Source: Cudoniella acicularis
Taxonomy: Eukaryota; Ascomycota; Leotiomycetes; Helotiales; Helotiaceae
Reading direction: 5' to 3'
NCBI GenBank assembly: GCA_013054445.1
Contig: JAAMPI010000682.1
Coordinates: 1-28,225 of the forward strand
Length of the DNA stretch: 28,225 nucleotides
Program-made: the position numbers and the translations under genes
Shown here: piece by piece, positions 22,901 through 28,225 of the stretch
Layout: the number at the start of each line of letters is the position of its first letter
Numbering within the stretch: the stretch's first letter is position 1
Notes under the pieces: generated by a model
Told to the model about the DNA's origin: nothing
Databases searched by the model: none
What the model saw: only the letters and a program-made list of their open reading frames with translations

Positions 22901-25900
22901 TCTCACATTCCGTCCTCTCCGCCGTTCGCGTCGCCGAGTTTGGCTACATGTTTGTTATACTGGGGAAAGACAGTGTTTCGCAGAATCAGCTGGTGGCTTT
23001 GTCGACTAAGCACTCGTTCATTGCCTATCCTCTAGAGAGTCTTTGTGTCAGGGTCGAGGCGCAACCTTGTTCTGAGGCTAGCCTCTTGTCTCTAATCGCG
23101 TATAATCTACTTGCTTTCGTCACGCTGAGGGGATTGTCCAAGGGGGACATTATCCTAGTTCATGAGCCAGATCCGGGGTTCGCGGCAATTTTGTCCAGAG
23201 AAGCGCGGTGCATGGGGGTACATGTAACGTTTGTCACAACCAGTCAAATGGTTCCTAGGGGTTCCAACTGGCTAAAAATCCATCATGCTGCGCCTGATCG
23301 CGTACTCTCTCGCCTTCTCCCCGCGAAAATCTCCGTCTTTGTCGATTTTGCGTCACAGACAGGAAGCGAATCCATTGGAGACCGTATCCGATCCCAGCTC
23401 CCGGCTCATTGCCGGAGAGAGACTCTGGAGACTTTTTTTAATACGACGGCCTGCGTGCCACTCGGCTCCTACGTCCACGAGATCTACGAACACCTACACG
23501 AAGCTGTAGCTCGCGCCTCTTGCGCTCTAGCAGAAACCAACGAAATGGGTTATGCCATGCCGCCCATCATCCCGGCGGAATCTCTTGCGGGAGTTGAGAG
23601 TGAACCCGCCCTATCTTCAGTCATCGACTGGACTGGAAACTCAGATATTCCTGTCGTAGTTCGACCAATCGATACTCAGATTACCTTTTCAGACCAGAGG
23701 ACGTACTGGCTCGCTGGTCTCAGTGGCAGTCTTGGACTGTCGCTTTGCGAGTGGATGTTTCGACATGGAGCTAAATTCTTCGTGATCTCGAGCCGAAGGC
23801 CGACGGTTGACGCTTCTTGGCTTAAGGGAATGCGCGAACTTGGTGCTGTGGTGAAAATATCTGCGTGGTGGGTTTTCTATTAGGCTTCGCCAATTTTTCC
23901 ATTTCTTTTTTGTGAACGGATGGGAGCTGACGAGAATCTTTAACAAGCGATATTACCACTAGAGAGGATGTGGTGGCTCTACATGCCGAGATATGCGAGG
24001 CTATGCCTTTGATTGGAGGGGTTGCTCAGGGTGCAAGTACGTTTGGATATTCCCATCCATTTCCTATGTTTCCTCTCTGGCCTCCGTATTACGGTTCGAT
24101 AGCCCTCGTTGGTGGATTACATTTCTCCTCACGTCTATTATCTCTCTAAGTATTGCCCTACAAGTATCATCGCCGTATTGTACTCAGACTTACACATCCT
24201 CTCACACTTCTAGTGGTCATGAGTGACGCATCAATCGAGGACATGACGCTGGACACTCTGTGGGAATCCACTAAGCCTAAAGTAGATGGAAGTATTCATC
24301 TAAACGATCTCTTCCAAGAAAACACGCTCGACTTTTTTGTGTTTTTCTCTTCGGTGGTCTCAGTGATTGGAAGACCAGGACAGGCCAACTATTCCGCGGC
24401 CAACATGTTCATGTGCAGCCTAGCAGAGCAACGACGACAAAGGGGATTGGCGGCCTCCATCATTCACATCGGTCCTATTTCTGGAGTCGGCTATATCGTT
24501 CAGCAGGAAAAGTTGCTTTTTGATAAGATTAGATTGCGATCATCGGCGCTGGTTCCTATATCTGAACGCGACTTCTATCAACTCTTCGCTGAAGCTGTGA
24601 TCGCAGGTCGATCTGGCTCAGTTCGGGGCACCATTGAACTCCTTAACGGTGTTCGAACAGTTAGCCGGCACGACCATGACCAGCCAGTGTGGGAAGCGGA
24701 GCCTTTGATGAATCATTTCATCCGGAATCCTGAAGGGCTCGCGCCAGTCATGGCTGACAGCCAATCCAGAGTCCCATTGAGGACGCAACTCACGCATGCC
24801 CGCAACCAAATCCAGATCTATAACATCATCCAGGACGCTTTGTTTCCCAAGATCTGTACCATGTTCCAGTTAGATTCCAATAAACTTGCGAAAGAGACCT
24901 TGGCTGGGATGCGGCTCAATGAGATGGGAATAGACTCGCTGTTGGCCGTCGAGATCCGCGGCTGGTTTATGAAGACGCTCGAAGTAAACATACCGGTTCT
25001 GAAAATATTCAGCGGCATTCCCATTGCCGATCTCATCAATATAGCTACTGAAGCGATCCCGGAAAGGCTGGTGCCGAATTTGGAACATAATTGCGTAGCA
25101 GAAACAGGAGTCAGCGTTTCGGACATTTCTATTTTACAAGAAACGGTCCACGATCCAGGGACAGGTAGCAGCCTCACTATTGATTCCAGTGACTCAACTC
25201 AGATCTCCTCTATCATGTCCGAGCTTGACTCGGTCGATGAAACACCCCTTGTGGCCAAACCTCCGGGCACCATCATCCAGAAGTCGTTCAGACTGTCATT
25301 CAGTCAAGAGATGTTCTGGTTTGTCTGGGCTTTTTTGAAAGACAAAACTAGCCTTAATCATACGATATGGGCTCGCCTCACTGGTGAGATGCGGACCACG
25401 GATTTCCAAAGGGCTATTCGTTCCTTAGGTCAGCGACACCGGGCCCTCAGGACATGTATCATCGAGCAAGATGGCAAGCCAATGCAGGGCATCATGGAGA
25501 GCAGCTCTCTTGACCTAGAAATCCGACAGATTGAAGAGGAAGAGGAGGTGCATAGGACTGTAAAATTGCTCCAGCATCACCATGTGTATGATGTGGCGCG
25601 AGGCCAAACAATGCGTGTGATCCTTCTCTCGCGCTCGCCAACGGAGCACTTTTTGGTCGCTGGCGTGCATCCTCTAGTTGCGGACGGCCTGTCCATGCAG
25701 AGCCTCTTGAAGGAAGTCCGGCATCTCTACATCCATCCCAAAAATGACCAGACACACGAAACGCGTCAGTTCTCTAATTACTCAGAGAAGCAGCACTCCG
25801 ACTTTGAAGCAGGCAAGTTTGAGGCGGAGCTGCAATTTTGGAGGGCTGAGTTTGCCACGGCTACACCGCCGCTGCCAATTTTGACACTTTCAAAGGCAAC

Positions 25901-28225
25901 TTCGCGGCCTACTCTGACAGCATATGAAAACGAGAGGGCCGCTCTGAGCATCAGCGCTGAAACCAAGGAACAAATTCAAGCCATCTGTCGACGCCATAGG
26001 GCCACCCCCTTCCACTTCTACCTCGCCACCTTCCGAGTGCTTCTGCTACGATATTCCCCGGTTGGCAACGGCGAAGACATCGCTATCGGCATCGGGGATG
26101 CCAACCGCACAGAGGACGAAATGATGGACGTCGTCGGCCCCTTTGTCAATCTCCTCCCCTTGCGTCTCCGAACTCAGGCGTCAGCAAAATTTACGCAACT
26201 CCTCCAGGACACGCGTGACAGAGCATATGCAGCTCTGGCCCACTCAAAGGTGCCATTTCAGGTTCTCCTCAACGAGTAAGTCCCTACCCCACTTGTTTCC
26301 CCTCCTAACTCTCTCCCTGGTCGTGCATCCGCTGTTTCTTCGCTATGTAAATCGGTGGATCTCGTTTCTGACAAGATTCACCGTAAATCTCATTCCGCAC
26401 AAAACAATCGATATCTCCCTGCTGGTTCATAAAATAATGATATCGGTTGCGTTATCGCAAGTTATGTGAAGCTTTTTATAGTCTAGTCAATGCTTGAAAA
26501 TGATGAAATTTTCCTTAGCTCAGTTTTCAGTGGTAGAATTTCATAAATTTAGAATCTCCAAGCAATTTATGCTTTTCTCTTTGCTTACTTGATAGGTCTG
26601 TCTTTTATACTGTTTATAACCGTACTTGTGCGATGGTGTGATTTCGTTAATTCGATGAAATTATAATGAAATAATCATGAAAGTTTGATGTTTCACGACT
26701 TACTGAGAAATTATTCATTAAGTCAGAAATTTGAAAGTTCAGACCAAGTTGAAGTTATCAGTATGCTAGCTTCTATTCTAATGTATGTGCGTGTAACAGG
26801 TTGAGCCTGTCCCGATCAACATCATACACATCCTTATTCCAATGCTTCGTCAACTACAGGCAGGGTCTGCGTGAAACGACGCAATGGGGCAACGACCTTA
26901 CGCTTCATTCCGTCGAAGTCGGAATTCCCAAGATGGCCTACGATATCACCCTTGAGATGGTGGACTACGCAGGCGGCGAGTGTCTCCAGACGCTTCTGGT
27001 GCGCAAAGATCTCTACAGTCAATCCGAAGCACAGCGCCTGGCGAAGAGCTATGAACGCTTGATTAAAGCATTTGTTGCCGATCCGGCATTATTGCTGGAT
27101 CAACCTAACTTGTTTGAGCCTGCTGAGATCCAAGAGGTCATCAAGTTCAGCAGAGGTCAGTACCCAGTGGTTCTTCAATTTTGGCACCGAGTTCTGCCCT
27201 GTTATCTAACATATTGTAGGTCCATCTTGGCCCTCTCAGTGGCCCGAGACGGTCATCCACCAAATCGACCAAATTACTCAAACTCGGCTACATGATGTGG
27301 CAGTTCGATATGGCAACGTAACAGCTACATACGCCGAAATATCAGCACATGCGAACAATATAGCCGCCGCACTGCAAACTGCTCACATTGCCCCCGGCTC
27401 ACCCGTTGCAGTGTTGCAGGAGCCACATCCTGCTTGGATTTCCTCTCTTCTTGCTATTATGCGAGTTGGAGCCGTCTACCTGCCTCTCGACTTGGGATTA
27501 CCATGGGCTCGCCTGGCTTCCATAATCCAAGACTGCCAGCCACCCGTTGTGCTTGTAGATGAAAATCGCGAGCAGGATGTGAGCAAACTACAGAGACCGG
27601 AAATGCGCGTCATCGACGTTTCCCGTGTTGGGCAAGAGCTCGAGCGTGAAGCCATCGCCATCCCGATTTATGGAGCTGTGACTGGTGATGCTCTGGCTGC
27701 CATCCTGTACACCAGCGGATCTTCGGGCGTGCCCAAGGGCATCCTATTGAAGCACCAAGGTCTGTGCAACTGGACCGAGCCCATTGCCCGTCTCTACAAC
27801 CTGGGAGCAGCCGAGGTGGTCCTACAGCAAACTTCACCAACCTTTGATCTTTCCCTGGTGCAGATCTTCTCTGCGCTATGCTTTGGAGGAAGTCTGGTTC
27901 TCATTCCGCGACAGCAACGCGGCGACGCCCAGGCAATTTGCAAAATCATAACTAGCGAAGGCATCACGTTCACCGGCGCCACGCCGTCCGAGTACGCGAC
28001 CTGGCTTCACTACGGCAAGCTGGAGCTTCACGGCAACAGCTCGGTGGCGTGGAGAACGGCTTTCTGTGGTGGCGAGCCCATGCCTGTGTCACTCAGAGAA
28101 CAATTTGCGTCCCTGCGCAAGACAGATTTGATGCTTTACAACGCCTACGGACCTACTGAGACTTCAGTTGCTTGCACAATGATGCAGGTGCCTTTAGACA
28201 CGGGCAGATCGTGCAACCCCGAATC
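16924..28225 (+). CDS. Hybrid PKS-NRPS megasynthase, 3' end outside window
   Basis: This makes a polyketide and couples it to an amino acid. Exons are 16924-18215, 18525-23867, 23948-24036, 24214-26275, 26800-27155 and 27220 to the edge. All phases agree, giving 3382 residues so far. Domains: KS (1-435; [21 protein letters not shown] as in the PKS-NRPS clade); AT (about 590-880; GQGAQ, Ser683 in GHSSGE); DH (His1010, Asp1186); C-methyltransferase (about 1400-1600; SAM loop [10 protein letters not shown], altered); non-functional ER region (about 1850-2100, no NADPH glycine motif); KR (GLSGSLG at 2162, Ser2288, Tyr2301); ACP (Ser2483 in GIDSL); C (from about 2598; HPLVADG at 2727, where HHxxxDG is expected); A ([11 protein letters not shown] at 3211, NAYGPTE at 3355). 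The thiolation domain and the release domain (reductive or Dieckmann) would lie beyond 28225. Introns 1 and 4 (309 and 524 nt) are unusually long. Between KS and AT, residues 534-555 are a tandem 11-residue duplication followed by a Lys-Pro repeat. The amino acid and product cannot be deduced. Confidence 0.95.
18216..18524 (+). other. Intron 1 of PKS-NRPS (309 nt), enlarged
   Basis: The donor is GTAAGA after the codon AAT plus AG, and the acceptor is ACTAG before TTTTGGGTTTGG. Splicing restores the conserved KS C-terminal segment [20 protein letters not shown]. An in-frame ATG inside the intron at 18487 is not a real start. The excess length is explained by an inverted-repeat element inside it. 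Confidence 0.85.
18266..18453. mobile_element. MITE-like inverted-repeat element inside PKS intron 1
   Basis: The left arm (18266-18313) begins CTGAGTGCCAG and ends CAGCAAAATAATTCAG. The right arm (18400-18453), reverse complemented, begins CTGAGTGCCAGGCTTC and ends TAGCAAAATAATTCAG. The arms are about 50 bases long with a few indels, around an 86-base non-coding core. This fits a non-autonomous miniature transposon of about 188 bp. No clear target duplication is visible, so the exact ends and superfamily are uncertain. A simple stem-loop of other origin is the alternative. Confidence 0.65.
18832..18897 (+). repeat. 33-bp tandem duplication in KS-AT linker
   Basis: Two adjacent 33-base copies encode [11 protein letters not shown] and [11 protein letters not shown], with only a few base differences. 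They are charged and probably helical, followed by a Ser-Gly-Lys-Pro repeat. They lie in the linker between the ketosynthase and the acyltransferase, so the catalytic cores are not interrupted. Confidence 0.85.
26276..26799 (+). other. Intron 4 of PKS-NRPS (524 nt), within C-domain coding region
   Basis: Donor GTAAGT and acceptor AACAG join LLNE to [25 protein letters not shown], which is continuous C-domain sequence. The intron is AT-rich, rich in ATGAAAT-like words and without coding potential. It is several times longer than most introns here. I see no convincing terminal inverted repeats, so an insertion is possible but not shown. Confidence 0.8.

Noticed and set aside
23868..24213. Stop codon at 23881 suggesting a truncated PKS ending in the KR domain
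   Set aside because: Introns 23868-23947 and 24037-24213, both GT-AG, join a short exon that restores [12 protein letters not shown] and GGVAQGAMVMSD, so the KR continues.

Overview
The window is nuclear DNA of a filamentous ascomycete (Pezizomycotina). The evidence is a fungal polyketide synthase-peptide synthetase (PKS-NRPS), short GT-AG introns of mostly 55-100 nt, a fungal Zn(II)2Cys6 regulator, a SAT4/PTH11-type membrane protein, and transposons with TA-rich, stop-riddled decay typical of repeat-induced point mutation (RIP). The species cannot be named from this sequence.

Layout. 1-3060: transposon graveyard, first a Ty3/gypsy-type pol relic on the + strand, then a second unidentified TA-rich relic. 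3061-4224: no gene seen. 4225-5446 (-): LovC-like trans-acting enoyl reductase with one intron and an apparent one-base frameshift. 6190-8086 (-): six-exon cytochrome P450, intact. 8087-9126: promoter and a TA-rich relic. 9127-10575 (-): five-exon SAT4/PTH11-type membrane protein, intact. 11737-13579: RIP-damaged Fot1/pogo-type DNA transposon with TIRs and a TA target duplication. 13920-15638 (-): AflR-like Zn(II)2Cys6 regulator with two exons. 15639-16923: divergent promoter with several palindromes. 16924-28225 (+): PKS-NRPS, six exons visible, running off the right edge inside the adenylation domain.

The genes make a coherent secondary-metabolite cluster. The megasynthase would build a methylated, partly reduced polyketide (KS-AT-DH-cMeT-inactive ER-KR-ACP) and join it to an amino acid (C-A-...). 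The separate enoyl reductase would supply the missing reduction, the P450 would oxidise the product and the C6 protein would switch the genes on. I do not recognise the cluster as a known one.

The most unusual points are signs that the pathway is altered or decaying. The condensation domain has HPxxxDG where HHxxxDG is expected. The methyltransferase SAM-binding loop is changed. The enoyl reductase is frameshifted. The P450 lacks the usual I-helix threonine. A MITE-like inverted-repeat element lies inside a KS-region intron. All exon joins were worked out by hand from splice sites and reading phase and have no transcript support.
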